Notes under the pieces: generated by a model | What the model was told of the DNA's origin: nothing | Database searches by the model: none | What the model saw: the letters and a program-made list of their open reading frames with translations, nothing else | Position numbers and translations under genes: made by a program | NCBI RefSeq assembly: GCF_037080055.1 | Contig: NZ_JBAOJI010000003.1 | Coordinates: 310,001 to 374,000 of the forward strand | Source: Halovenus sp037080055 | Lineage (GTDB): Archaea > Halobacteriota > Halobacteria > Halobacteriales > Haloarculaceae | DNA length: 64,000 bases | Reading direction: 5' to 3' | Part shown: piece by piece, positions 43,447 through 52,420 of the stretch | Position numbering within the stretch: the stretch's first letter is position 1 | How the letters are laid out: the number at the start of each line of letters is the position of its first letter

Positions 43447-45060
43447 ATGCACAAGCCACTGCTGGTAACGGACTTTCTCGACCGTGCACGAGATCACTAC
43501 AGCGAAGAGGAAGCAGTCGTCGCGACGACGGGGGAACGGTACACGTACGAGGAACTCGGTGAGCGCGCCGACGGATTCGCCGCTGCGCTCCAAGAACGCG
43601 GCATCGAGAAGGGGGACCGAGTCGCCGTGCTGGACCCGAACACACACTACCATCTCGAAGCCGCATACGGGTCGATGCAGATCGGTGCCGTCCACACGCC
43701 GCTGAACTACCGGCTCACACCGGACGACTTCACGTACATCCTCGAAGACGCTGGCGTGGACGCTGTCTATGCGGACTACGATTTCGCCGAGAAGATCGAG
43801 GCCATCCGCGACGAGGTGCCGACGGAGACGTTCATCACAAACGATACGGATGCCGTCGACGGCGACTGGGAGTCGTTCGAGGCGGTCCTCGACGAGAACG
43901 ATGGCGAGTACGACCGCCCTGATATGACCGAAGACGAGGTCGTCACCATCAACTACACCTCCGGGACGACGGGCGATCCGAAAGGTGTCTGCCGGACACA
44001 TCGCACAGAGACGCTGCACGCTTACATCATGTCGATCCATCAGGAGATCAGCGATGACGATATCTACCTCTGGACGCTGCCGATGTTCCACGTCAATGGG
44101 TGGGGACATATCTACGCCATCACGGGAATGGGCGCGAAACACATCTGTACCCGTGGTGTGGAGGCAGCGGACATCTTCGAGGCAGTCCAGACCGAGGATG
44201 TCTCCTACATGTGCGGCGCGCCGACGGTGTTGAACATGCTGATCGATTACTACGAGGCGGAGGATCCGGCGACGACCGGGGCCAACGACGTGCGAATCGC
44301 GACCGCGGGCGCTGCGCCGCCGGAGGCGACCATCCGTACAGTCGAAGAAAAGTTCGGTTGGTATCTCAAACACGTCTACGGCGCGACCGAGACGGGACCG
44401 CTGATCACCACCTCCGACGCCCGCCGGTACTTCGACGACGACAGCAGCGACCGGTTCGCGGTCAAGAAACGGCAGGGCTTCGGCTATCTCGGCACCGAGA
44501 TCCGCGTCGTCGACGAGGACGGCAACGACGTGCCACAGGACGACCAGACCATCGGCGAAGTCGTGGTCAAGGGCAATCAGGTCATGGAGAAGTACTGGAA
44601 CAAGCCCGAGGCCACCGAGGAAGCGTTCAACGACCGCGCGGAGGGGTACTACCACCTCGGCGACCTGGCGGTAGTCGACGAAAACGGGATGATTTCGATC
44701 CAGGACCGCAAGAAGGACATCATCATCTCCGGCGGGGAGAACATCTCTAGCATCGAACTGGAGGACACGCTCTTCGAGCACGACGCCGTCAGTGATGTCG
44801 CGGTAATCCCCTCGCCGGACGAGGAGTGGGGCGAGACGCCGAAGGCCTTCGTCGTCCCATCGAACGAGGATCCGGAGAATCCACCGGTCTCTGCGACGGA
44901 GTTGACCGAGTTCACGCGGGAGAACCTGGCGAACTACAAGACCGTTCGGCGGATCGAGTACGTCGAAGAACTGCCCACGACGGCAACCGGGAAGGTGCAG
45001 AAATTCGAACTCCGCGAGCAGGAGTGGGAGGACGAAGACCGGATGGTCGGACAGGGATAA
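43447..45060 (+). CDS. Acyl-CoA synthetase (AMP-forming)
   Basis: The 537-residue enzyme has the adenylation motifs: INYTSGTTGDPKGVC (phosphate-binding loop), YGATETGPLI, GYYHLGDLAVVDENG, DRKKDIIISGGENIS and the C-terminal catalytic Lys in TATGKVQKFEL. It activates a carboxylic acid to acyl-CoA through an acyl-AMP. Substrate chain length is not decided. A TATA-like stretch (43398-43407) lies about 40 bases before the ATG. It precedes the Liv-type importer by 148 bases on the same strand, so the imported acid could be its substrate. Confidence 0.95.
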   Translation: MHKPLLVTDFLDRARDHYSEEEAVVATTGERYTYEELGERADGFAAALQERGIEKGDRVAVLDPNTHYHLEAAYGSMQIGAVHTPLNYRLTPDDFTYILEDAGVDAVYADYDFAEKIEAIRDEVPTETFITNDTDAVDGDWESFEAVLDENDGEYDRPDMTEDEVVTINYTSGTTGDPKGVCRTHRTETLHAYIMSIHQEISDDDIYLWTLPMFHVNGWGHIYAITGMGAKHICTRGVEAADIFEAVQTEDVSYMCGAPTVLNMLIDYYEAEDPATTGANDVRIATAGAAPPEATIRTVEEKFGWYLKHVYGATETGPLITTSDARRYFDDDSSDRFAVKKRQGFGYLGTEIRVVDEDGNDVPQDDQTIGEVVVKGNQVMEKYWNKPEATEEAFNDRAEGYYHLGDLAVVDENGMISIQDRKKDIIISGGENISSIELEDTLFEHDAVSDVAVIPSPDEEWGETPKAFVVPSNEDPENPPVSATELTEFTRENLANYKTVRRIEYVEELPTTATGKVQKFELREQEWEDEDRMVGQG

Positions 45061-45190
45061 TTTCTCCACCCGACTGATTCCGAGCGACAGCAGTTTTTCA
45101 CAGAATTGTGCTCTGGGAGTTACAACCAGCGCTACCGTCAATATTCGGCCGAATTTAACATATTAACATCTTGGTTTTCATGGGATGCTA

Positions 45191-45206
45191 CTGTATTCAT
45201 ATACAG
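45191..45206. promoter_or_regulatory. Inverted repeat at the Liv importer start
   Basis: CTGTAT at 45191-45196 and ATACAG at 45201-45206 are exact complements around TCAT, ending 2 bases before the ATG at 45209. The 8-base word CATGGGAT also occurs at 45179-45186 and 45208-45215. A TATA-like element (TTAACATATTAAC) lies at 45155-45167. Position suggests a repressor site near the transcription start. Confidence 0.45.
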
Positions 45207-45208
45207 AC

Positions 45209-46555
45209 ATGGGATCCAATCTCACGCGACGACAGCTACTGGGAACGATGGGGACGACAGGTGCACTGGCGCTCGCCGGCTGTGCGGTCGGCGATGATGA
45301 GGAGTCTTCGGCGTCGCTGACGATCGGTGTCCTGCAGGACTTCTCGGGACCGCTCCCCGCTTACGGTGCGCAGGGGACCGCCGGGTTCTACAACGGACTC
45401 GCACAGAAAGCCGACGACGACCCGCTGCCATCCGACGCCGTCGACGCAGGCGAGTACGAGTACTCCGTCGGTGATACCGACATCGAACTGCTCGTCCGGG
45501 ACACGCAGTTCAATCCGCAGGAAGCGCAGTCGCTTGCGGAAGACCTGACGACCGAAGACGAGGTCGATCTCCTCTTTGGTGTCGGGAACTCCGGCGGTGC
45601 TCAGCGTGTCATCACACAGGTTGTCGACCGGTCTGATGTGCCGTTCATCATGGGCCCGGCCGCGTCGGCGGGACTGACTGCCAACGACGAGACCTGTCGA
45701 GAACAGGTATTCAGAGCGAACGAGAACACGGCCATGGACGCTCGAAGTGGTGGTGTCTACATCGCCGAATCGACCGATGTCGACAAGATGGCGCTGTTCG
45801 GGGCGGACGATACCTTCGGACAGTCGGTCATCAACAACTACCGGACGGTACTGGAGAATCGGGGGGTCGACATCGTGCTCGAACGGTCGGTGGCCAGCGG
45901 GCAGCAGGAGTGGGAAGGGCTGCTCGAAGACGCCGAAAACGAGGGCGCGCAGGGAATGGTCGGCGGGTTCACCGCGTCGACGCTGCCCTTCTTCGCGACC
46001 GAGTTCCTCACTGGAGACTACGATCTGCAACTGTTCGGCGGCTTCGCCTCTCGTGTGACGCTCGGAATCGTCGGCGATACACTGAGCGACGTGCTCGGTG
46101 ACAACTTCACCAACGAGGGGATCGCAAACGCCAACTTCGGACCGTTCACCACGCGCTATCACTGGAACCAGTACGACAACGAGATCAACGACGCCTTCAT
46201 CGACCGGCACACGAGCACCTACGATGTCGTCCCGGACCTGTTCACCAGCGGAGCCTTCACAGCCGCTTCAGCAGTTGTCCAGGCCGTCGAGGAGGAAGGC
46301 GAGGGCTCGCGAGACGCCATCGTCTCGGGCCTGCGCGGGATGACCGTCGAGGAGACGCCGAAAGGCGAGGGCGGGTACACTTTCCAGGAGTACAACAATC
46401 AGGCTCAATCGCAGATGACCGTCGCCAACGTCGAAGTGACGCCAGAGGACCAGGGCAACTGGCCAGCGGCCATCCAGCCCGGCGAACCGGTCGAGACGGT
46501 CGCGGCCGAGGACGTGACAATCCCGGCGAGCGAAATGAGCTGCGATCTGTCGTAA
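45209..46555 (+). CDS. Branched-chain amino-acid-type ABC transporter substrate-binding protein
   Basis: The 448-residue protein has a Tat lipoprotein signal (NLTRRQLLGTMGTTGALALAGC). The mature part is a type I periplasmic binding fold: LTIGVLQDFSGPLPAYGAQGTAG, then DEVDLLFGVGNSGGAQRVI and later ESTDVDKMALFGADDTFGQSVIN. It belongs to the Liv/urea/short-amide binding group. ATG at 45209 is preferred to 45185, because the palindrome and signal peptide fit it. It is first of a five-gene import operon. Confidence 0.93.
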   Translation: MGSNLTRRQLLGTMGTTGALALAGCAVGDDEESSASLTIGVLQDFSGPLPAYGAQGTAGFYNGLAQKADDDPLPSDAVDAGEYEYSVGDTDIELLVRDTQFNPQEAQSLAEDLTTEDEVDLLFGVGNSGGAQRVITQVVDRSDVPFIMGPAASAGLTANDETCREQVFRANENTAMDARSGGVYIAESTDVDKMALFGADDTFGQSVINNYRTVLENRGVDIVLERSVASGQQEWEGLLEDAENEGAQGMVGGFTASTLPFFATEFLTGDYDLQLFGGFASRVTLGIVGDTLSDVLGDNFTNEGIANANFGPFTTRYHWNQYDNEINDAFIDRHTSTYDVVPDLFTSGAFTAASAVVQAVEEEGEGSRDAIVSGLRGMTVEETPKGEGGYTFQEYNNQAQSQMTVANVEVTPEDQGNWPAAIQPGEPVETVAAEDVTIPASEMSCDLS

Positions 46556-46556
46556 C

Positions 46557-47348
46557 ATGCTCCGGACGACAGATCTCACGAAGCGATTCGGTGGAATCAC
46601 CGCCACCGACCACGTCAATTTCGAGCTCGGCGAGGAGCTCACGTCGCTGATCGGTCCCAACGGGGCCGGAAAGACGACGTTTTTCAACCTCCTCACCGGC
46701 GCGCTCACGCCATCCGACGGCACGGTCGAGTTCAAACAGGATGGCGAGTGGGTCGATATCACCGACGCAAAGCCTCAGGAAACCGCCAAACTGGGGATCC
46801 ACCGCTCGTTCCAGATCACGAATATCTTCCCGACGAGCACGGTCCTCGAGAACGTCCGTGTGGCGGCCCAAGCCCACGGCCAAAACTCCCTGCGCTTCTG
46901 GCGCAACGTCAACGCTTTCGAGGAACACCACGAGGAAGCACACGCAATTTTAGAGCGTGTCGGCCTCGATGGACAGGAGCAGGTCACGGCGGAGAACCTG
47001 AGCCACGGCGAGAAGCGCCAACTCGAAGTCGCGATTGCACTGGCGGGTGATCCGGACGTGCTCCTACTCGACGAACCGAACGCCGGCGTCTCGACGGAGA
47101 ACGTCGGCGATATCAAGGACCTGATCGAGGATGTCGCGACCGATCACGCCGTGCTGCTGGTCGAACACAACATGGACATCGTGATGGATGTCTCGGAGCG
47201 TGTGGTCGTGCTCAATCAGGGCGCGGTCATCGCCGACGACAAGCCGGAAAACGTCCGCGGCGATCCGGACGTCCAGGAAGCCTATCTCGGCGGCTACGAA
47301 GCCGGTGATCTCGAACAACAGACGACGACGGACGGAGGTGTGGTATGA
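46557..47348 (+). CDS. livG: Liv-type ABC transporter ATPase (LivG)
   Basis: The 263-residue protein has Walker A GPNGAGKTTFFNLLTG, signature LSHGEKRQLEVAIALAG, Walker B VLLLDEPNAGV and switch His in VLLVEHNMDIVM. The insertion after Walker A (KLGIHRSFQITNIFPTSTV) is typical of LivG. It follows the binding protein with a 1-base gap and overlaps livF by 4 bases. Confidence 0.94.
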   Translation: MLRTTDLTKRFGGITATDHVNFELGEELTSLIGPNGAGKTTFFNLLTGALTPSDGTVEFKQDGEWVDITDAKPQETAKLGIHRSFQITNIFPTSTVLENVRVAAQAHGQNSLRFWRNVNAFEEHHEEAHAILERVGLDGQEQVTAENLSHGEKRQLEVAIALAGDPDVLLLDEPNAGVSTENVGDIKDLIEDVATDHAVLLVEHNMDIVMDVSERVVVLNQGAVIADDKPENVRGDPDVQEAYLGGYEAGDLEQQTTTDGGVV

Positions 47349-48043
47349 GCCTGCTCGATGTGTCGGACATCCACACCTACTACGGCGAGAGCCACATCCT
47401 CGAAGGCGTTTCGCTGGAAGTCGGGGAGGGTGAAGTTGTCGCGCTGCTCGGCCGCAACGGCGTCGGGAAGACGACGACGATGCGATCGATCCTCCAGCTA
47501 ACCCCACCGGTCGAGGGGTCGATCACCTTCGACGGCGAGGAGCTTGTGGGCAAGGACACCTACGAGGTCGCGGAGGCGGGAATCGGCTGGATTCCCGAGG
47601 AGCGACGAATGTTCGCCCGGCTGAGCGTCGAGGAGAACATCCGCGCAGCAGTGCCGGACGGCGAGGACGTGCCAGAGGCGCTGCAGACGTCCTACGAGAC
47701 GTTCCCGATTCTCGAAGAACGGTCGGATCAGCGGGCCGGTGATCTCTCCGGCGGCCAACAGCAGATGCTCGCAATCGCTCGCGGCCTCGTCGGCGACAAC
47801 GATCTACTGCTCGTCGACGAACCCAGCGAGGGGCTGGCCCCACAGATCGTCACAGACGTGGGCCGGGCGCTGATGGACGCCGCCGAAGAGATTCCGATCT
47901 TGCTCGTCGAGCAGAAACTCGGTCTCGCGCTCGACCTCGCGGACCGATTTTACGTGATGGATCACGGCCAAATCATCGACGAGGGCAAGACGGACGAGGT
48001 TTCCACTGAAGACGAACGACTCAGGAGGTATCTCTCAGCATGA
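47345..48043 (+). CDS. livF: Liv-type ABC transporter ATPase (LivF)
   Basis: The 232-residue protein has Walker A GRNGVGKTTTMRSILQLTPP, the LivF-typical GIGWIPEERRMFARLSVEENI, signature LSGGQQQMLAIARGLVGD and Walker B LLLVDEPSEGLAP. With LivG it forms the ATPase pair. It overlaps livG and livH by 4 bases each. Confidence 0.94.
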   Translation: MSLLDVSDIHTYYGESHILEGVSLEVGEGEVVALLGRNGVGKTTTMRSILQLTPPVEGSITFDGEELVGKDTYEVAEAGIGWIPEERRMFARLSVEENIRAAVPDGEDVPEALQTSYETFPILEERSDQRAGDLSGGQQQMLAIARGLVGDNDLLLVDEPSEGLAPQIVTDVGRALMDAAEEIPILLVEQKLGLALDLADRFYVMDHGQIIDEGKTDEVSTEDERLRRYLSA

Positions 48044-49074
48044 TCGAACAACTCGCACTCGACCCGCTGTTCGTCGGCGACCTGTTCGATCTGCTCACGT
48101 CGCCCGGCGACTTCAGCGGCGTTCTGGTGGAAGGGCTGGCAAAAGCGAGCCTGTACCTGATGATCGCGAGCGGACTGACGCTGATCTTCGGGTTGATGGA
48201 CGTGATCAACTTCGCCCACGGCGCATTCACGATGTACGGCGCGTACATCGCGGCGGGGTTGATGCTCGGCCTCGTGACTGCGGGGATGGGCTGGGGAACC
48301 GTAATGCTCGTCTTCCTCGGCGTGATCGTGCTCGTATTCGCCATTCTGGCCGCGCTCGGCACTCTCTTCGAGGTGACGCTGGTCAGAAAGCTCTACGAGT
48401 ATCCGCCGATCTATCAGATCCTGCTCACGTTCGGCATCACGATCACGATGGAGCAGTTCATGCGGATGATCGTCGAGTTCCGCGATATCAACAACGGCCA
48501 GTGGAATCTCGACTGGGCCTCGCCACGACGGCAAACCCTTCCGTCGGAACTCGGCGATGGCGGGTTTCTGTTCATCGAATACTCGAATCTCCAACTGTTC
48601 GAGATTCTGCTCGGTGTCCTCACCGTCGTCGGAATCTGGGCCTTCCTCAACAAGACCCGATACGGGCTGTTCGTCCGCGCGGGCGTCGAGGACGAAGAGA
48701 TGGCCAAAGCGCTCGGAGTCAACGTGCAGCGCACCTTCACGGTCGTCTTCGCTATCGGCTCGGGAATCGCCGGCGCGGCGGGGGTCATCCTGATGTGGGA
48801 CCCGCTCTGGAGCGTGAGCGTTCCGCTGGCACTCGATGTTCTCCTTCCGGCGTTCGTCATCGTGATCGTCGGCGGCCTCGGGTCGTTCAAGGGAACAGTC
48901 GTCGCCTCGCTGCTCGTCGGAATGATCGACGCGCTCGGGACGTGGGCCTTTACGACCGGCGTCATCGAGTTCACCGGGGTCGACGAACTGATGATCTTCA
49001 GCATCCTCGTGGTCATGCTCATCTTGCGGCCACGTGGACTGTTCGGTGTCGAAGGAATGGGTGATCACGGATGA
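48040..49074 (+). CDS. livH: Liv-type ABC transporter permease (LivH)
   Basis: The 344-residue protein has eight or so membrane segments. The LivH pattern is seen in SGLTLIFGLMDVINFAHGAFTMYGAYIA and in the cytoplasmic loop TRYGLFVRAGVEDEEMAKALGVNVQRTF, which contacts the ATPases. A charged patch after helix 4 (EFRDINNGQWNLDWASPRR) is unusual in detail. It overlaps livF and livM by 4 bases each. Confidence 0.93.
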   Translation: MIEQLALDPLFVGDLFDLLTSPGDFSGVLVEGLAKASLYLMIASGLTLIFGLMDVINFAHGAFTMYGAYIAAGLMLGLVTAGMGWGTVMLVFLGVIVLVFAILAALGTLFEVTLVRKLYEYPPIYQILLTFGITITMEQFMRMIVEFRDINNGQWNLDWASPRRQTLPSELGDGGFLFIEYSNLQLFEILLGVLTVVGIWAFLNKTRYGLFVRAGVEDEEMAKALGVNVQRTFTVVFAIGSGIAGAAGVILMWDPLWSVSVPLALDVLLPAFVIVIVGGLGSFKGTVVASLLVGMIDALGTWAFTTGVIEFTGVDELMIFSILVVMLILRPRGLFGVEGMGDHG

Positions 49075-50435
49075 GTACTGACACAGTCGACGGATTCGAG
49101 ACGACGGATAGCTGGCCCGTTCAGTACCTGCAGGACCACGCGATTCACGTCGCGGTCGTGCTGGTGTTTCTGGCCTATCCGTTCGTCTACGACATTCTCG
49201 TCGATCTGTTCGCACTGACCGCAGAGATGATTCTGCCCGAACCGCGGACGATGCTGATGATCTTCGTTCTCGGGCTGTTCGCGATGTCGTTCGACTTCGT
49301 GAGCGGGTACACGGGCTATCTCTCCTTCGGTCACGCAGCCTTCTTCGGGGTCGGCGCGTACATCGTCGTGCTCGGGTACAACGGACAACTCCCGGGTATT
49401 CCGGCGGAGTTCCCGTTCCTGGCGTTGATGATCATCGGAGCGATTGTCGCTGCGGTGTTCGCCTTGCTCGTGGGACTGCTGGCGTTCAGGCTCAGCGGTG
49501 TCTACTTCGCGATGATCACACTCGGTATCGCGGAGATCATGTACGTCGTCTCCCAGCACTGGGATTACCTGACGCCCGGTACCTCCGATCCGGCGACCGG
49601 AACCGCTGCTGGTTCGCCGCCGGAGGTGGCTCCGTTTGAGCCGACAATCGGGATTCCGTTCGTCGATCCCCTCAACGCGAAGGTTCATCCGAGCTTCGGC
49701 GATACGTCGATATTCGGCATCGAATTCGGCGAACCGGTGATCGTCGCCTATCTCGCCATCGGCCTGATCGTTCTCCTCAGCTATCTCCTCATGCAGCGGG
49801 TCATCCACTCGCCGTTCGGACGGGTGATGATCGCCATCAGGGAAAACGAGGAGCGTGCGAAGGCCATCGGCTACAACGTCTTCTACTACAAGATTGGGGC
49901 GTTCATGATCAGCGCCTTCTTCGGTGCCATCGCTGGCGCGTTACTCATCGTGATCGAGGGGACGGCAGCGCCGGACACGACGCTGTTTTTCCTCGTCACC
50001 GGCTTCGCGCTAGTCGCGTCGATCATCGGCGGCCTCGGCACGCTGGCCGGGCCGCTGTTTGGCTATCTCTTCCTCGAAAGCGTCAACGAGTTCCTCACCC
50101 GCGAGGCCAACGGCGGTGGCCTCCAGCCGTGGTTACAGGAGGTCCTTCCAGGGTCGGTGCTGGACGCGACCATCGGGAGCATCACCGTCGACGAGGCGAT
50201 GGAGGCGTTCATGACTGGCCACGGCGAGTTCTACGCCGGCATCATCTTCGTCATCTTCGTCCTCTACGTGCCGGTGGGGATGCTGGGGTCGCTTCGCCAG
50301 CGCCTCGCGGCGGACACTGTCTCCAAATCCGTCTCCCAGCGGATTGGCCGATTGCGATCGAACGGCAACAACGGGGGCGAACCCGTCGATACCGACCCGG
50401 CTGAGGCGGAGGCTGAGCCGGACGAATCCGACTGA
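49071..50435 (+). CDS. livM: Liv-type ABC transporter permease (LivM)
   Basis: The 454-residue protein has about ten membrane segments and LivM landmarks: DFVSGYTGYLSFGHAAFFGVGAYI and the ATPase-contact loop SPFGRVMIAIRENEERAKAIGYNVF. A hydrophilic insert (about residues 165-205) and an acidic C-terminal tail (EPVDTDPAEAEAEPDESD) are seen, the latter likely a haloadaptation. It is last of the operon. Confidence 0.93.
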   Translation: MSTDTVDGFETTDSWPVQYLQDHAIHVAVVLVFLAYPFVYDILVDLFALTAEMILPEPRTMLMIFVLGLFAMSFDFVSGYTGYLSFGHAAFFGVGAYIVVLGYNGQLPGIPAEFPFLALMIIGAIVAAVFALLVGLLAFRLSGVYFAMITLGIAEIMYVVSQHWDYLTPGTSDPATGTAAGSPPEVAPFEPTIGIPFVDPLNAKVHPSFGDTSIFGIEFGEPVIVAYLAIGLIVLLSYLLMQRVIHSPFGRVMIAIRENEERAKAIGYNVFYYKIGAFMISAFFGAIAGALLIVIEGTAAPDTTLFFLVTGFALVASIIGGLGTLAGPLFGYLFLESVNEFLTREANGGGLQPWLQEVLPGSVLDATIGSITVDEAMEAFMTGHGEFYAGIIFVIFVLYVPVGMLGSLRQRLAADTVSKSVSQRIGRLRSNGNNGGEPVDTDPAEAEAEPDESD

Positions 50436-50446
50436 TCGCTCCGTTT

Positions 50447-51307
50447 TTACACCGACTCCAGAAATTCTCGCAGGATACTGTTGACTTGCTTGCTGTCTTC
50501 GATCATGAACAGATGCGAACCACCGTCGATAGTCTCGAAACGGTTGTTCGGAATCTTCTCGGCCAGAAGCTCGCTGTTCTCGACTGGCAGCACGCGGTCG
50601 TCGGTGCCGTGCAGGATAAGCGTCGGCAGATCGATTTCGTGGACTCGCTCGCTCACGTCGAAGTTGACACCGGCCGCACCTTGTGACTCCCGGGCCACCT
50701 CACCAGCGTCCTGTTCGAGTCGCCAGTCGATGATCTGCTCGACTGTCTCCGGGTTGTTCTCGACGAATTCCTCGCCAATCGCAGGGGCCATGCGATGACG
50801 GATCGTCTCGCGTTCGTCCGCGCCGTCGGGCACGCTGAACATCTGTTCGACAGTCTCGTCGGGAATCGGTAGCGCCTCCTCGCCGCCGTGGGTCGTACAG
50901 AGCAGCGATAGCGAGACTGCACGGTCGTAATCGAGTACGTACTGCTGGGCGATCATGCCCCCGAGGCTCGCACCCACGACGTGTGCTTCGTCGACGCCAG
51001 CATCCGCAAGGATGGCCTCCAGATCGGCCGCCAACCCCTCGGTCGAGTAGCCGGCGAGTTTCGTGAACAAAAGGAGTCGAAGTGGGCGAGGCAGCCGAGG
51101 AATGATCGGCGGCAGGGCGGCCTCAGAGTTGCCGGTTCCGCGATTGTCCGGGAAGAGCAGATCGAACTCCTCGAAGGCCTCTCGCTGCCACTGCCAGGAC
51201 CAGCGGCCGACCCCCAGCCCCTGAACGAAGACGACCGGTGGACCAGTCGACCCTGCATCGTCGGACTCGTAATACAGCCTCACGCCGTCGCGCTGGACAG
51301 TCGGCAT
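50447..51307 (-). CDS. Alpha/beta hydrolase (Ser nucleophile)
   Basis: The 286-residue protein has the nucleophile elbow VGASLGGMIAQQY with Ser, the oxyanion segment VVFVQGLGVGRWSWQW, and late catalytic Asp and His in LILHGTDDRVLPVE and DGGSHLFMIED. These fit a lipase/esterase/lactonase-type hydrolase, for example in 3-oxoadipate enol-lactone-like groups. It is convergent with livM, 12 bases apart. Confidence 0.92.
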   Translation of the reverse strand: MPTVQRDGVRLYYESDDAGSTGPPVVFVQGLGVGRWSWQWQREAFEEFDLLFPDNRGTGNSEAALPPIIPRLPRPLRLLLFTKLAGYSTEGLAADLEAILADAGVDEAHVVGASLGGMIAQQYVLDYDRAVSLSLLCTTHGGEEALPIPDETVEQMFSVPDGADERETIRHRMAPAIGEEFVENNPETVEQIIDWRLEQDAGEVARESQGAAGVNFDVSERVHEIDLPTLILHGTDDRVLPVENSELLAEKIPNNRFETIDGGSHLFMIEDSKQVNSILREFLESV

Positions 51308-51466
51308 AGCACGTTCTGGTTTCGGCCGCTACTAAAATCCACCACCTGCGTTCGTCTGCGAAACCATACTCACTCGCGTTGTCGCGCGGTATCACCGACG
51401 GAACCGGCGAGTAATGCCAGGATTTATCACGAACAACCACGATAGATCGCTCAGGGGGGTAAGACA

Positions 51467-52177
51467 GTGATAGATATCTCGATGGAGATGGAGCAACAGG
51501 ATTGTCCTTTCATCGACACGACAGCCGAGTACGATGTATCGTTCTCGTCGTTCCAGTGGAACTTTGACGGGGCTGACAGGGAACTCGAGACCCGGATGGT
51601 CGTCGAAGGTGACCAACGGGAGGCGCTCGACAACGCCCTACAAGCGCTTCAGGATCACCGGAATATGTACAGCTGTACCCTTCGCAAGCGGATGGGAAAG
51701 ACAGCACATATCCGGACGACAATCGACGAGACCGACGCGATGGAGACGATCCGAGCACACGACGGCTACGTGACGGGGCCGTTCCACATCGAGGGGGGCT
51801 CGGAGACGTGGCACGTCGGTTTCGATTCGACCAACTCAGCGAACAACACGCTGTCGGATCTCGACCGGAATAACGAGTTCACGGTCATCTCACGCCGGCA
51901 GACCGCCCTCGCCGAGATGCAGGAACTGATCGAGAAACGCGACGCAGCGATCGAACTGCTCCGGGGGAGCCAGAGTCTGACCGCGACAGAACGGCGGACA
52001 GTTGCGACCGCTTTCGAGTCGGGGTACTTCCAGTCACCGCGGGAGACGACACTTTCCGATCTCGCCGAGGAGTTCGACATCTCGAAACCAGGTGTCTCGA
52101 AGAATCTCCGGCGCGGTCAGCGCAAGATCACGCGAAGCGTCGCAGGGGCGCTCGAACATCTCGACGACCCGGAGTAA
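51467..52177 (+). CDS. HTH-10 family (Bat-like) transcriptional regulator
   Basis: The 236-residue protein has a C-terminal HTH-10 domain at residues 165-222 (LTATERRTVATAFESGYFQSP; LSDLAEEFDISKPGVSKNLRRG), as in the bacterio-opsin activator Bat. The N-terminal 160 residues are a beta-rich sensor-like region, without the PAS and GAF domains of Bat proper. Start is GTG at 51467 or ATG at 51482. The rhodopsin gene lies 1.4 kb downstream on the same strand, so it may regulate it. Confidence 0.88.
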   Translation: MIDISMEMEQQDCPFIDTTAEYDVSFSSFQWNFDGADRELETRMVVEGDQREALDNALQALQDHRNMYSCTLRKRMGKTAHIRTTIDETDAMETIRAHDGYVTGPFHIEGGSETWHVGFDSTNSANNTLSDLDRNNEFTVISRRQTALAEMQELIEKRDAAIELLRGSQSLTATERRTVATAFESGYFQSPRETTLSDLAEEFDISKPGVSKNLRRGQRKITRSVAGALEHLDDPE

Positions 52178-52258
52178 TCGGCCGGACTGATCGTCGCTGT
52201 CTCGCAGACTGCCGAACCCCGGCGACGAGATCAAGTGGATTGCGACCAACAGAACGAC

Positions 52259-52420
52259 ATGCTCACCTGCCCACAGTGCGGCTATCTCCACGGTAGCACC
52301 GACGAACGCGGGCGTCCGGCGGGTCGGTACGACGATTCGATCGACCAGACGGCCGCTCAAGAAGATGACGGATCGTTCTACTGTCCACGGTGTAACGAGA
52401 AAGTCACGGCCGAGCGCTAG
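52259..52420 (+). CDS. CPxCG-type zinc microprotein
   Basis: A 53-residue protein with two Cys pairs: CPQCG at residues 4-8 and CPRC near residue 43. Spacing suits a single-zinc ribbon. A frame to 52235 adds only eight residues. The CPxCG motif and size fit the small zinc-finger proteins of haloarchaea that affect development, stress and pigments. It overlaps the DUF502 gene end by 4 bases, convergent. Confidence 0.72.
   Translation: MLTCPQCGYLHGSTDERGRPAGRYDDSIDQTAAQEDDGSFYCPRCNEKVTAER

Noticed and set aside
43432..45141. Minus-strand open frame of 569 codons over the acyl-CoA ligase
   Set aside because: It is the mirror of the ligase gene; translation is rich in Arg, Val and His in a pattern caused by GC-rich codons and shows no domain. 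The ligase on the plus strand has all its motifs.
47962..49215. Minus-strand open frame of 417 codons over livF/livH
   Set aside because: Highly charged, low-complexity translation opposite clear permease sequence; a shadow of the real gene.
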